Positions 24,369 to 34,518 of a stretch of DNA of 64,000 bases are shown here, one piece after another. This DNA comes from Botrytis cinerea B05.10 (lineage: Eukaryota; Ascomycota; Leotiomycetes; Helotiales; Sclerotiniaceae): positions 1,488,001 to 1,552,000 of the forward strand of contig NC_037310.1 in NCBI RefSeq assembly GCF_000143535.2, written 5' to 3'. The notes beneath the pieces are model-generated. The model did no database searches, had not been told where the DNA came from, and saw only the letters and a list, made by a program, of their open reading frames with translations. Numbering within the stretch: position 1 is the stretch's first letter; each line of letters begins with the position of its first letter. The position numbers were made by a program, and so were the translations under genes.

Positions 24369-25301
24369 ATGAAACGTTATTCTCAACAGGATCATTCTGC
24401 ATACGAGATGCCTAACTTCGACCAAACATGGCAATCAATACCTGGCGAAGAGCTCTTCACTGGTGGAATCGAGACCAACACTATCATCAACCCTGTCTTT
24501 GATGTAGAGCTTATGACGAACTGGCAGATACCTAATCCTGATCAATTCCATTTGAGCGGAGAGCTTTTCATGGAGAGCGCCCAGTTTCCATTGCATGCAG
24601 AGCTTACGACACATCACTGCCCGGTACCTATGGCCAACCATTCTATGCAAGCCCCTTTGAATCAAGGATTCCTCAGCGAAACTCGCTCGACCCACCAATT
24701 CTTGCAGCGCACTTTTAATACAGGGAGCCCATCAAATCAAACCATATATCCAGCTCTCGACCAATCTCCGTGCTACCCTGCGTGGGAACAGAGAGGGGTC
24801 GGAGATGTTGGGTGAGTTTTTTTTTTTTTTTTTTTTTGCTAACTTGCGGCTCCAATAAATAGTAGGGATTCATGTAAAATCATGACCTCCCGGCTAGCCG
24901 AATCAGAATCTCTGCCCTCGAGCAATGCAAATGCGACGGTCACCCCTACACCACCTCTCATCACCCCTCATCCAATCACCGGCCGTTATCCCTGTTCCTA
25001 TCCCAACTGCGCTCAAGACTTCAATCGCTCATCCGATCGTCTTCGACACATCTCATCAGTTCATCAACGTGGCCAGACAATTCAAGGAAAGAACCTATGC
25101 CCTATTGTCGGATGTCGCCGAAGTTATGGGAGAGGACTTTGTCGTCCAGACAAAGTCAATGATCATTTGAGAAAGGTCCATGGTCTTGTTAGAGTTGCTC
25201 CAAATGGTGCTTCTGCTTCTGCTGGCTCTTCTGCTCATGGTACTGGTGACGGCTCTAACGTTGATGCTGGAGCTGCTTTGGCCCGAAATGGAAACTCATG
25301 A
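24369..25301 (+). CDS. C2H2 zinc-finger protein (probable transcription factor)
   Basis: Exons 24369..24811 and 24863..25301 (phase 2 intron); 293 aa. Two C2H2 fingers lie in the C-terminal half. Finger 1 has C192, C197, H210 and H215 within CSYPNCAQDFNRSSDRLRH, a normal C-x4-C-x12-H-x4-H. Finger 2 has C227, C232, H249 and H254, with 16 residues between the second Cys and first His and an extra Cys241, so it is stretched. The N-terminal 190 residues are Gln/Asn/Pro/Ser-rich with several acidic positions and could serve as a transactivation region. The tail is Ala/Gly/Ser-rich. This layout (two fingers near the end of a ~300-aa protein) recurs in filamentous ascomycetes with mostly unknown targets. 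The intron contains a 21-T tract immediately after its GTGAG donor. Confidence 0.85.
24817..24837 (+). repeat. Poly-T tract of 21 nt inside intron
   Basis: Uninterrupted run of 21 T directly after the GTGAG donor of the zinc-finger gene intron. Such homopolymers vary in length between strains and are prone to sequencing error; here it cannot shift the reading frame because it is intronic. Confidence 0.9.
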
Positions 25302-26069
25302 AAAAGAGAGCCCACCAAGGAGCGACTTTTGATTTGACACGGATATACGCAGTGTTGTTATTTCATGGGACTCGAAGAGTTGGATAGAATATGGGGGATT
25401 TCTTTTCTTGGCGATGCTTCATTTGGATACACGGCCTTTAGTAACGTTAGATAGCTTCTCATACTGAATACGAATCGTTCTAGCACTGTGCGATCTAGAC
25501 CGTTGAAACATTGTAGTATGCTTGAGATACACCAATGACAATCTGAGAGATCAGATCTATTTAGAAATACCCGTGATTTCGAGAATTCTTTTTGTTGCAC
25601 ATCTACTAGGATGATTCCGAGTACATATAATACTAGGCACCACACCCCCCTTCTTCACATCTCAGTCCCTTGTCTTTCATTATCAGCACATGACCAGTCA
25701 GCAAAATGTAGCAGCTGACGTACCCCGCTCGTTTACTTGCATTTCGGGTGGTAATCACGCTGCTGTGTAACGATCCCCCACCAATACGGGGCTGCCATGT
25801 TTTACTCTCCCTTTTGTTTCGTGTTGATTGCTATCTGTCTGATGAAATGCTTGAAATACTGAGAGGGAATAAAGCATTGAAACCCAGAATTTATATATCA
25901 TTCCATGTACCCAGAGATATTTCTGTCCAGAAGTACATTCTATTCTGCAACTTCTGAACATAGTGAATTTTGAGGACAGCGAGCGATTCTGGATTTATAA
26001 AAATTCATGACATATCGGTCACCACTATTGACAGCAGATTGCCATTCTTGAAAGAAATTTATCGCAAAG
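25302..26069. other. Intergenic region, no gene seen
   Basis: About 0.77 kb holding the 3' flank of the zinc-finger gene and the promoter of the repeat protein gene. No family-like frames and no RNA gene recognised. Confidence 0.45.
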
Positions 26070-27390
26070 ATGGCTTCCGAGTATGCAGGTGCTGGTGAGT
26101 GGTATAATGGGGAGAATAGCGGACTTACAGATGATGACGACGATGAAGGACTGTTTCGCGCAGCCAACAATATTGGGGATGAATTTGGGAATTGGGACGA
26201 GGACTCAAATCCTGGGGATCAAGTTTTGTGGTATGGACAATACAAAGGTCACAAATATGACCAGCTACCTCCTTCGTATGTAGAATGGACGATAGAAAAG
26301 TATCTGAAGAGCCCAGATACTGCTTCGCCAAATGTGTGTTCTCCCCTTAGAATTTACAAATCAGGGCTAACAAACAGCCACCTAGATCAAGGGCTTCAAG
26401 GCGTTGCACGATCGAAAGCAAGTCTGGATCGAAAAAAATGTTTCCAAGCTTCCGCCTCCCGGAAAGGAAATCATATGGTTCGGCCAGCATACAGGCACTG
26501 CTTTCGACAAATTGGACTATGGATATGTGATGAGTCTCTATAACAATTATTACAAAGAAGGGGACAGAGCACTGCCAAGTGTAAGATAAATCCACCCCCT
26601 TGGTGAAAACAATAAAATGTCGGCCAACATTGTCAATTAGATACGAAAATTCAAGGAGTCATACGATAGATACAATTCATGGCTCGTTGCAGAACGGATA
26701 CGCACGTGGAAAAGTCCAGGATCAACTCTGATTTGGTTTGGGGAGGACCAGGGTAGAGAGTTTCGACAAATATATAAATATCGGCGTCGAAAGTGGAAAT
26801 GGCTTCTAAAAAACAGCATATGGGCCCCGATACTCAAAGCCATTGCTCGTGAATATGAGGAATGGTTGAGCACACGGCGACGACAACGACCTGTTTCGCG
26901 GAATATACCGATGATTGCTAACCCAGTTGGCGAGAGACTAGGGCCGGATGATGATGAGATACCTTCTGATGATGATTCTTATGTATCCGACGATGGCTTT
27001 GTGGTTAAAGATGAGGACGAAAGCTCTAATGAGGACGAAAGCTCTAATGAGGATGAAAGCTCTAATGAGGGTGAAACAGAGGAGTTGGAGGCCGACGGGG
27101 AAGTCGAGGAATGTACCACAGGTGGAGACTGCGAGGTTGATAAAAACACATCCCCGAACCTTGATGGCAGCGAAAGCGATAAGTCAGGAGAAGTGCTGCT
27201 AGGAACACCGAATGTAACGAGGTCCTCCGAGCGAAAATCGCTAAATTTTTTCGAAGACTCTATTTCTTCATCCGACAGTGGTGATGAGTCTGAACCAATC
27301 GTCTCTCCTGGTAAACGTGGAATGAGACGTAACCTTTTGCGCCCCCGAAAGAGGGTGGCACCCATGCCTGAGAGTGATAGCGACAACTAA
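26070..27390 (+). CDS. Unrecognised acidic protein with three exon-encoded W-[YF]-G repeats
   Basis: Exons 26070..26333, 26386..26580 and 26641..27390, all phase 0; 402 aa. I do not recognise the gene by name. Each exon carries one copy of a module: VLWYGQYKGHKYDQLPPSYV (52-71), IIWFGQHTGTAFDKLDYGYV (117-136) and LIWFGEDQGREFRQIYKYRR (182-201), sharing hhW[YF]G-x3-G-x2-[FY]-x-x-[LI]. Exons 2 and 3 also begin alike, I[KR]-x-FK-x3-DR-x3-W. The first copy, with GQYKG..Y..LPP.YVEW, resembles the DUF3820-type motif of some nucleic-acid enzymes (GKHKG..L..LP..YL.W), but that link is only pattern-level. The C-terminal half is strongly acidic (DDDEIPSDDD, triple EDESSN repeat) ending in a basic patch and ESDSDN. 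Exon 2's acceptor is placed at 26385/26386 because the earlier AG would bring an in-frame stop. Likely nuclear, by composition only. Confidence 0.8.
27013..27066 (+). repeat. 18-bp coding tandem repeat, three copies
   Basis: Unit gaggacgaaagctctaat at 27013-27030 and 27031-27048 is perfect; the third copy (27049-27066) differs by one base. It encodes EDESSN repeated in the acidic tail of the repeat protein. In-frame expansion is expected between strains. Confidence 0.95.
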
Positions 27391-28334
27391 CCTGCTTCAC
27401 TCTCCGAAGAGGGCAAAAGCAACCCAGGAAAGTTCTCGAAAACGGTACCTTTTACGGCTGACAACCCAAGAGACAAATTTTGATCACGAACCGAGAGATA
27501 TCACGAACCCGTTTTTAAACGCAACTAAAATCAGAAAGGCGGCTCTAGTATTTCAGGTTCAAATGATCCATTGCTGTTTCCCAATGAGAATACCAAGGGA
27601 TCAGTTCAATCATGACTTCCAAGCGTACCAAAACTCCAAACGAACCAGATATGCAGAGAGCACAGATTCAGAGGCCGTTCTACGAGCTCAATCAAAGCAA
27701 AAGATACAAAGAAGCAAGATAAGAGAAAAGGGGTGAAGGCATGATTGTCAGGCATGTGAAGCGATATCTCATCTTGACTTCAGGAATTGGGATATCACAT
27801 AGTGCACCGCAATGAATTTTCAGAACAATGAACTTGATGGATATAAATGATGATGGAGTCAAACTGTAGCAGGCATTTCATTTTCATGTGTGTGGTTGCC
27901 GCACAGTCAGTGTGGACATTGAGGTGATAATGGTGAGAGGATGGCGGCTTTCGTGTGTAGGAGTATTTTCAGGAACGAATTTGATGATTACACAGTTCCT
28001 AATGTGATAAAATATAAGACCTTTACTTTTCTTGACAAACATGTAAGATCCACCATCATCATACTCATACTTAATCTTACTCGAATGGGGTGTAGCCCAA
28101 CTCTTTGTTGGCAGTTCAAGACCTAAAATTTCATCTAAAGTCTTGTTAAATATCACCAGAACGTTTCTGCCCAAGGCGGTGAAACACCATAATCCCTATC
28201 GATCAAGACGATGTTCGCAACAACATGTAGAGAATGAACGAACACTATGATCAATTGACAACATAAAGGAGCGAGATACCATAGTATGGATCGAAGTAAA
28301 TCACCACTCAGATGCCCCCAAAACAATATCGCTC
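27391..28334. other. Intergenic region, possible small minus-strand frame
   Basis: 0.94 kb between the repeat protein stop and the first FPGS gene. An open frame at 27402-27736 (+) lacks family features. A minus-strand frame at 28174-27884 is weakly protein-like but has no supported start. The last ~150 bp should be the FPGS promoter. Confidence 0.4.
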
Positions 28335-29969
28335 ATGTTTCTCCGTGCACTTCGGAATGTAGCAGCTGAACCTTGCCTACGCAATCGCAGTCTCCAACTT
28401 CACATTCGATTCTCAAGCAGTATGGCCTCCAAAGGTCGTAGCTATCAGGATGCAATCGCACTTCTGGATACCTTACAGTCTAATCGCACAATTGTATCCT
28501 CCATATCGAGTACCTCGAAAGATATGAACCTGTATGCTATACCAGAAATGCTCGAATGGACGCGCAAAGCGGGGTACGAGACTAAGGACTTCTCAAGTCG
28601 CGGACTAAAATGTATACACGTAGCTGGGACAAAAGGGAAGGGAAGTGTATGCGCTATGATAGATAATATTCTGCGACAGTATCGCAGCGAAGAAAGTGAC
28701 ATCGGAGTTATGCCAGGGGGTACTGAAAGAAAAGCTCTGGGCAAGATTGGGCTATATACCTCACCACACCTAATGTCAGTACGTGAACGAATACGAATAG
28801 ATGGCCTTCCCATATCTGAACCCCTATTTGCGCGGTATTTCTTCGAGCTTTGGGATCGGTTCTCTGACGCCGCTTCCGCATCTGCTACCCCGCATCCGAA
28901 TCCTACGTCCCCTGAGACCAAGCCAGGGTATTTTCGATATCTCACAATCATGGCATTACATACATTCATGGAGGAAGGGGTAGAGACAGCTATCATGGAA
29001 TGCGGTATTGGAGGGGAATATGATAGCACCAATATACTGCCTGCGGAAGCAGTAACTGCCACCGCGATCACGAAACTCGGCATCGATCACGTTGGTATGC
29101 TAGGAAACACAATTGACAAGATAGCTTGGCACAAAGCTGGCATTATGAAGCAAGGTATCCCATCTTTTACAGTTCCCCAACTTCAGGAAGCCCAATCCGT
29201 TCTAGAAAGCCGTGCGAAGGAGAAGAATGTCAAATTAGAGGTTGTGAATCGATGTGCAGGGTTCGATGATGGAACTATTACATTGGGCGCCGAAGGAGAG
29301 TTTCAAAGAGACAATGCGAGTCTGGCAATGGCCGTTTCGGCTTCTCACTTGCAAAATCTATGTATTGAAGGCGTGCCTACTCCTCCTGCAATACTATCTC
29401 TCCAACAACCGATTCCAGATAAATTTCTAGAAGGACTGAAGACAATTAAATGGGCTGGTAGATGTGAAGTTGTGGTCACTGGCAATATTACATGGCTCAT
29501 TGATGGTGCCCACACGGTTGACAGTATCAAGGAGACTGGGATTTGGTACGCTTCAAAACTGGTTCAAGCTAGCGCGGAGGGAGCCCTCCCAGCAAAAACC
29601 ATGTTGATATTCAATCAACAAGACCGCGATCCAGACCCTCTCATTCGAACATTACTTGCGAGTATTGGCATTTATTTCAAAGCGTTCACGTTTGCTGCGT
29701 TTTGTACCAATACCCCTTTTAAGAGCGAGGCAAGTGAAAAAGAGATCAACGATCTCACCCAACAGAAATTAGCATCCAAACTATATTCAAGTTTGGATCG
29801 TAATCCAATGTGTGTGGAATATGCGAGTATTGAAGAAGCTGTAGAGCTTGCGCGTAGGGCATCCGAAGATGAAGATAGATTTTTCGTCCTGGTGACTGGA
29901 AGCTTGCATCTCGTCGGTGGTCTTATGAAGGTTCTTGAACATCAGAGCAAGAAAGAGCGGAAAATCTAG
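28335..29969 (+). CDS. Folylpolyglutamate synthase, intronless paralog
   Basis: Single exon, 544 aa. FPGS adds glutamates to folates by ATP-dependent ligation, retaining them in cytosol and mitochondria and making them good cofactors for methionine, purine and thymidylate synthesis. Mur-ligase features: P-loop HVAGTKGKGSV (residues ~95-105), YTSPHLMSVRERIRIDG (the folate-binding SPH..RERI block), MECGIGGEYDSTN, IDHVGMLGNTIDKIAWHKAGI, and WLIDGAHTVDS. Two candidate starts: M1 precedes an Arg-rich, acid-poor segment that looks like a mitochondrial presequence, and M30 (in SSSMASKGR) would give a cytosolic form. The gene lies tail to tail with a second, intron-containing FPGS. Dihydrofolate synthase (FOL3-like) is less likely given length and leader. 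Confidence 0.92.
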   Translation: MFLRALRNVAAEPCLRNRSLQLHIRFSSSMASKGRSYQDAIALLDTLQSNRTIVSSISSTSKDMNLYAIPEMLEWTRKAGYETKDFSSRGLKCIHVAGTKGKGSVCAMIDNILRQYRSEESDIGVMPGGTERKALGKIGLYTSPHLMSVRERIRIDGLPISEPLFARYFFELWDRFSDAASASATPHPNPTSPETKPGYFRYLTIMALHTFMEEGVETAIMECGIGGEYDSTNILPAEAVTATAITKLGIDHVGMLGNTIDKIAWHKAGIMKQGIPSFTVPQLQEAQSVLESRAKEKNVKLEVVNRCAGFDDGTITLGAEGEFQRDNASLAMAVSASHLQNLCIEGVPTPPAILSLQQPIPDKFLEGLKTIKWAGRCEVVVTGNITWLIDGAHTVDSIKETGIWYASKLVQASAEGALPAKTMLIFNQQDRDPDPLIRTLLASIGIYFKAFTFAAFCTNTPFKSEASEKEINDLTQQKLASKLYSSLDRNPMCVEYASIEEAVELARRASEDEDRFFVLVTGSLHLVGGLMKVLEHQSKKERKI

Positions 29970-30391
29970 AAGCTCCCTCAATGATGAACAGAATAATACT
30001 GGAGTTTGTTTTGATACCCATTCTCAATATAGATAATACAAAATCTGCGCTTACAGTGGGAAATCTATGGTTCCAATATGTTTTATATGTAGGGATATGG
30101 TTATTAGTATGTTCATCGAAGTATTTCGCTATGCTATTTGATGTGACTTTGAATACTAAACGTTAGACTCAAAATGAAAAGGCAAACCATATTTAGCTCT
30201 AGAAATAGCATGCTCTGATTATTTAAACATTTCTAAATTAACATATTGGTTGAACAATATCGTACACATCGTACACAATCGTGAATCTCGTTATCCCTTT
30301 CCCCTTTCCCCTTTTCCCCTTAAAAAAAAATGACGTTGAGGTACAAGCTGATTCTTCGTTTTAGCCAACTTCATGTTACAGCCTTAATCTT
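29970..30391. other. Convergent gap between the two FPGS genes
   Basis: 422 bp of 3' flank for both genes. Contains a run of tandem ccttttccc-type units (about 30296-30320) followed by an A tract. No gene. Confidence 0.6.
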
Positions 30392-32150
30392 TTACAGTGC
30401 ATCCACCGATTCCAAACTTCCCAGCGCTCTACCAACCAAATGCACACTTCCCGTAATCAGAGCTTGAGCATGGACTTCATCCGTGGCCAAACCTCGCACG
30501 TACTCAAACGCATCTTCCACGCTTGGAAGAACTTGTACATCGGTTTCAAGGTTGGAATCAAGCGAGCGCCATTTTTCAGCAAAGGCTTTCTGCATCGTGA
30601 GCTCGGATATTGACTTAGGATCGTAGGAAAGGTTGACGAAGTCTAATGGGGTCAGTGATGAACTTGATTATGCGAGTAGTGAATAATTACCTTTCTTGGA
30701 TGCGTTTTCTTTCTGGATAGATGTTGTGCAAAACACTACGTGGTCAAATTTTACAGATCCTTGGATTGCGCTATGAAGTCCTTCAAGTAATCCAATTGCT
30801 TCGCGATGACCTTGTTGATTGAAAATCAGAACTCGTGGGCCGTTCCTAGAAAAGGTCAGTTACATGAACTCAGTCAAGGTATAAAACTTACTTTTTTGCT
30901 ACTTCGTCACCAAACCATTTTGCTGCGACTATGATACTATCTGCAGTATGTGCGCCATCTAAGTACCAGGTAACATTTCCATCAACCTTTGTTTCGCATC
31001 TTCCACGCCAAACTACTTGCTCCAAAGCTTCTACGAATTCTTGGGGTAGAGAATTCGAGGATGTATTAAATTTGGAGTCCAGTTTGTTCAAAACTGTTTC
31101 AGCTAGACGGATGGCAAGACTCGCGTTTCCCCTCTGAAAATCTGCAGCCGGTTTTATTTTCACCGTCGTCAGTCTTGGGTCTAAACCGACTACTTTGAAA
31201 GACTTCACCCCCTTTTCTACAGCCCTCTTCTCTACAACTTCCATCGCTTCTGGCTTTTGATTCACTGTAAATGATGGCACTTCTGCCTTCTGAATTCCAG
31301 CTTTATGCCATGCGATTTTATCAATCGTGTCTCCTAGTGTAAACACATGATCGATCCCTAACGATGATATACCCGTCACCGCAGGTCGATCCACAATATT
31401 TGTTGAATCGTATTCACCTCCAACACCAACTTCATAGATCGCAGCATCAACACCTTCTTGGAGAAAAACGTGGTAAGACATCAAATTCAGGTATCTGAAA
31501 TAGACAGGCTTCTCAAATGGTTCGCTCGAGGATGTCGCAGCTGCTTCCAGACGATCCCAAACTTCGAAGAAGTATTTTGCAAACATAGGAGCTGATATGG
31601 GTGCTGAATTGATTCGGATCCTTTCCCGGACAGCGATGAGATGGGGTGATGTGAAAAGTCCAACCTTTTGAGGAAGATCATGTGACTTTCTATAACGATT
31701 CAAGATAGAGTCAACATAGGCGCACGTAGAGCCTTTTCCTTTGGTACCGGCAACATGGACAATATTCAATCGTTCGAGATCATCTTGCTGGACGTGAGTT
31801 AGCGACAGCAAAATAGGAAGGGAGATTGAAAAGTACGGTATATCCAATTCGAGTCAGATGCTGTCTCATTTCCCGATTGGCTCCTTCATCGAGCTTGATC
31901 CCAGCCTCCCATCGTTTCTTGAGAACTTCGTATGGTGTTTGAAGCGTATTCAAGGCATTGATAGCATCCTAATTGATGGTGAGAAAAGAAATCATGTGTG
32001 TAGCAATGTTGTGACAAAACGAACATCGTAGGTCCTTTCTCCCATTGTGGCAATAAATCTTCGCGAATCTGGAGCGCGTTTATTGAAGCGCGGATTTATA
32101 GAAGCGTTTCTGAGGGATCGGAGAGATGATCTAGAGAAAGAAGTCCACAT
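30392..32150 (-). CDS. MET7: Folylpolyglutamate synthase, five-exon paralog
   Basis: Complement exons 32150..32025, 31968..31837, 31787..30892, 30845..30691 and 30642..30392; 519 aa, comparable to yeast Met7 (548 aa). Features: DDAINALNTLQTP and RIGYT-QDDLERLNIVHVAGTKGKGST (the P-loop begins at residue 100), TSPHLIAVRERIRINSAPIS, YEVGVGGEYDSTN, SLGIDHVFTLGDTIDKIAWHKAGI, and WYLDGAHTADS. The N-terminal 35 residues (RSSLRSLRNASINPRFNKR) form a likely mitochondrial presequence, with an internal Met36 in FIATMGERTY for a cytosolic form. Of the two copies, this one looks closer to the standard fungal FPGS. Exon joins were set by homology to the intronless copy and by splice consensus; the donor of intron 1 (GAT|GTTCGT) is non-standard and is the weakest join. 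Confidence 0.92.
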
Positions 32151-32664
32151 CACATGTCATGTATAAATCTTTGTTGAGAGTTTGAAGATGGAAACTTTGA
32201 GAAATATGCAGCACTGTTTTGCTTTGTCATCCACCAGTGATCGCTGATGTGTTAAAGCAGCGCATAATCTTCAATAATCTCTCCCATTTTCCCATCGCCG
32301 TTATTGTAGAGTTCTTATCTAATCGTTGCATTTCATGACAAACGCATGGCTTTATCGTGAACAACCGACTAGAGATGATCGCTTCAGATGAAGAAAAAAC
32401 ACCAGCGTAGCATTTCCCGCTTGCGCTTCCGCTCCTACTTGTCACAGCGGTTTCAACAGTAGGGAACATGCGCTCTGACAGACCAATCTTTAGGCAATTT
32501 TAAGGTTTTGCCGGCATACGACGCAAAAGTGGGGTGGAGATAGTGGCCGGGCTGGTGGTGTGCTTGCAAGGGAGATAGCTGTAGGTTATAGGTAGAACTG
32601 TATTCACAATGTAGCTCTATCACCACTACTTCTTTTCAAAGTACCTAATCGCTGTTCGCAAGAT
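32151..32664. other. Divergent promoter region, FPGS / DHA2 transporter
   Basis: 514 bp between the divergent starts of the five-exon FPGS (-) and the MFS transporter (+). It must hold both promoters and leaders. No recognised binding motif stands out and no gene is seen. Confidence 0.5.
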
Positions 32665-34518
32665 ATGGCGCCAAGTATATCTCAAAGTGATATCTCACAG
32701 ATCAATGTCAATGGGCCCCAGCGAATCTCCATTGAGGATGTTGTACTCGAAAAGGGCATGATGGAGGAGGTGGCAATTGAGCCGGCAATTGTGAAGGTCG
32801 AAACTCGATTTTCGGAAAAAGAAGTGACAATCCGACAAGTAGCCCCTATGGTTATCGTCTTAACAGGAGCAACGTTTCTTGTTGTAGGTACCAAGTTCAT
32901 GAATATTTTCGGAAGGAAGTCTAATGTTTTCCCAGACGATTGCTGCTCAAGCAGTCACCATTATTTTGCCTGAAATCTCTCGGGATCTTGATATCCCCCA
33001 AGCTCGGCAGCAATGGGTGCTATCTTCGTACGCGTTGACTTCTGGCTCATTCTTACTTTTATGGGGCAAGCTGGGAGATGTATATGGCAGAAAGCTGTTA
33101 TTTATTCTCGGCGCACTTTTCACGGCTGCAACTTGTATAGGGACGGCTTTTTCGCCTGTTGAGATTTGTTTGTATGTGATGCGAGCTTTGCACGGACTCG
33201 CATCGGCTATCACTATTCCTACAGCGATTGGCATCATAGGACACACCATTCCACCTGGTCGAGTAAAAAATTATAGCTTCGCATTTTACTCTGGCGGAGC
33301 ACCAATGGGCCAAGTTCTTGGCAATCTCATGGTGTGTATTCCCTAATTTTCCAAGTCCCGTTGGCAAGTCTAATCCATTCTTTAGGGGGGAATTATCTCT
33401 CAATGGGCCAGTTGGAAAGTTGTCTTCTTTGTGATAGCTGGTGCTTCACTTACTATTGCTGTAAGCGCCATTTTTGTGGTTCCAAAGGAGCCGCCTAAAG
33501 GCAAAGAAGAAGATAAACTGCGCGCCTCGGGAGTAGATTGGATTGGTGCTTTTCTATTCACTGCAGGTCTACTTCTACTACTCGTAGGCTTATCTCAAGG
33601 GGGCTCATCTGGATGGCAGGCAGCTTCAGTTATTGCAATCATAGTGATATCCGGCGTTTTACTCATAGCGTTTGTTCTATGGGAACACTATCGAGAGACC
33701 AAGACCACAAAGGAACCATTGATGAAAATATCGACGTTTCGTCATAAGCAATTCTCGATTGCTATGATAATCATCACTTTATTCTCGTCCGGCTTTACGA
33801 ACTTCTGCCTCTACACAACTTACTAGTATGTCCTAAATCCAGTTGCGCAATTTCAGGGGCTGATTTGAATTCAGTTACCAAGACTTCCATCTTCTGGACC
33901 CTTTACAAACTGCACTTCGGTACATCCCATTGGGAGTAGTTGGTAGTAAGTTCTGCATATCTTCTTTCACGGAAAATTGTTCTAACCTCTGATGACTTTG
34001 CAGTTCTTACCACTTTCGGATCCGGATACTTACTCGCTCGAATCAATGGCAATTACATTCTCAGTTTTGGCCTTGGCTCGGCCATGATTGCCAATCTTCT
34101 GTTTGCTGTACCAATACCTCCCAGCACATCATACTTCGCCTTCGGACTACCTGCAATGTCACTTGCAGCATTCGGTGCTGATACAGTCTACCCATGCCTT
34201 GGTCTATTCACAACCCAGTCACTTCCTCGAAAGGATCAATCAGTCGCAGGGGCTATGTTTCAGACTATGGCAGCCATTGGGCGATCTATGCCGCTACCTA
34301 TTACATCCGTAATTCAGCAATCTGTACAATCAAAAGAGCTGAACAAAGGGACGGACCAGATGCTAGCATTCTTGGCGGGACTGAGGGCTGTGGAATGGTT
34401 CTGCGTAGGTTGTATGGCAGCATCATTGGCTATGACTATAATTGGGCTCAGAAATATTGGGAAGATTGGAATGTTAAAGAAACTAGGAGTTGCCAGGAAC
34501 GCGAAAGAAGAAGTGTGA
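32665..34518 (+). CDS. MFS drug:H+ antiporter, DHA2-like (14-TM type)
   Basis: Exons 32665..32883, 32936..33331, 33386..33825, 33875..33945 and 34004..34518; 546 aa. A ~55-residue cytosolic N-terminus is followed by about 14 hydrophobic segments. MFS motif A is GKLGDVYGRK; ILPEISRDLDIPQARQQWVLSSYAL, FSFAFYSGGAPMGQVLGNLMGG-like motif C and DPLQTALRYIPLGV are typical of DHA2-type exporters and related fungal multidrug/toxin pumps. Probable plasma-membrane efflux pump; substrate unknown. No secondary-metabolite synthase lies nearby. Intron 1 is placed at GTT|GTAGGT..TTTTCCCAG because it restores frame with a CTAAT branch site; simpler joins break the frame. The donor of intron 4 is GTAAGT, after GTTGGTA. 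Confidence 0.9.

Noticed and set aside
27374..27736. Downstream open frame after the repeat protein as an extra gene
   Set aside because: No family features, no supported start, and it overlaps the end of the repeat gene in another frame.
32924..33346. Frameshifted or broken DHA2 transporter near 32884
   Set aside because: A normal 52-nt intron with CTAAT and TTTTCCCAG restores the frame, so no lesion is needed.
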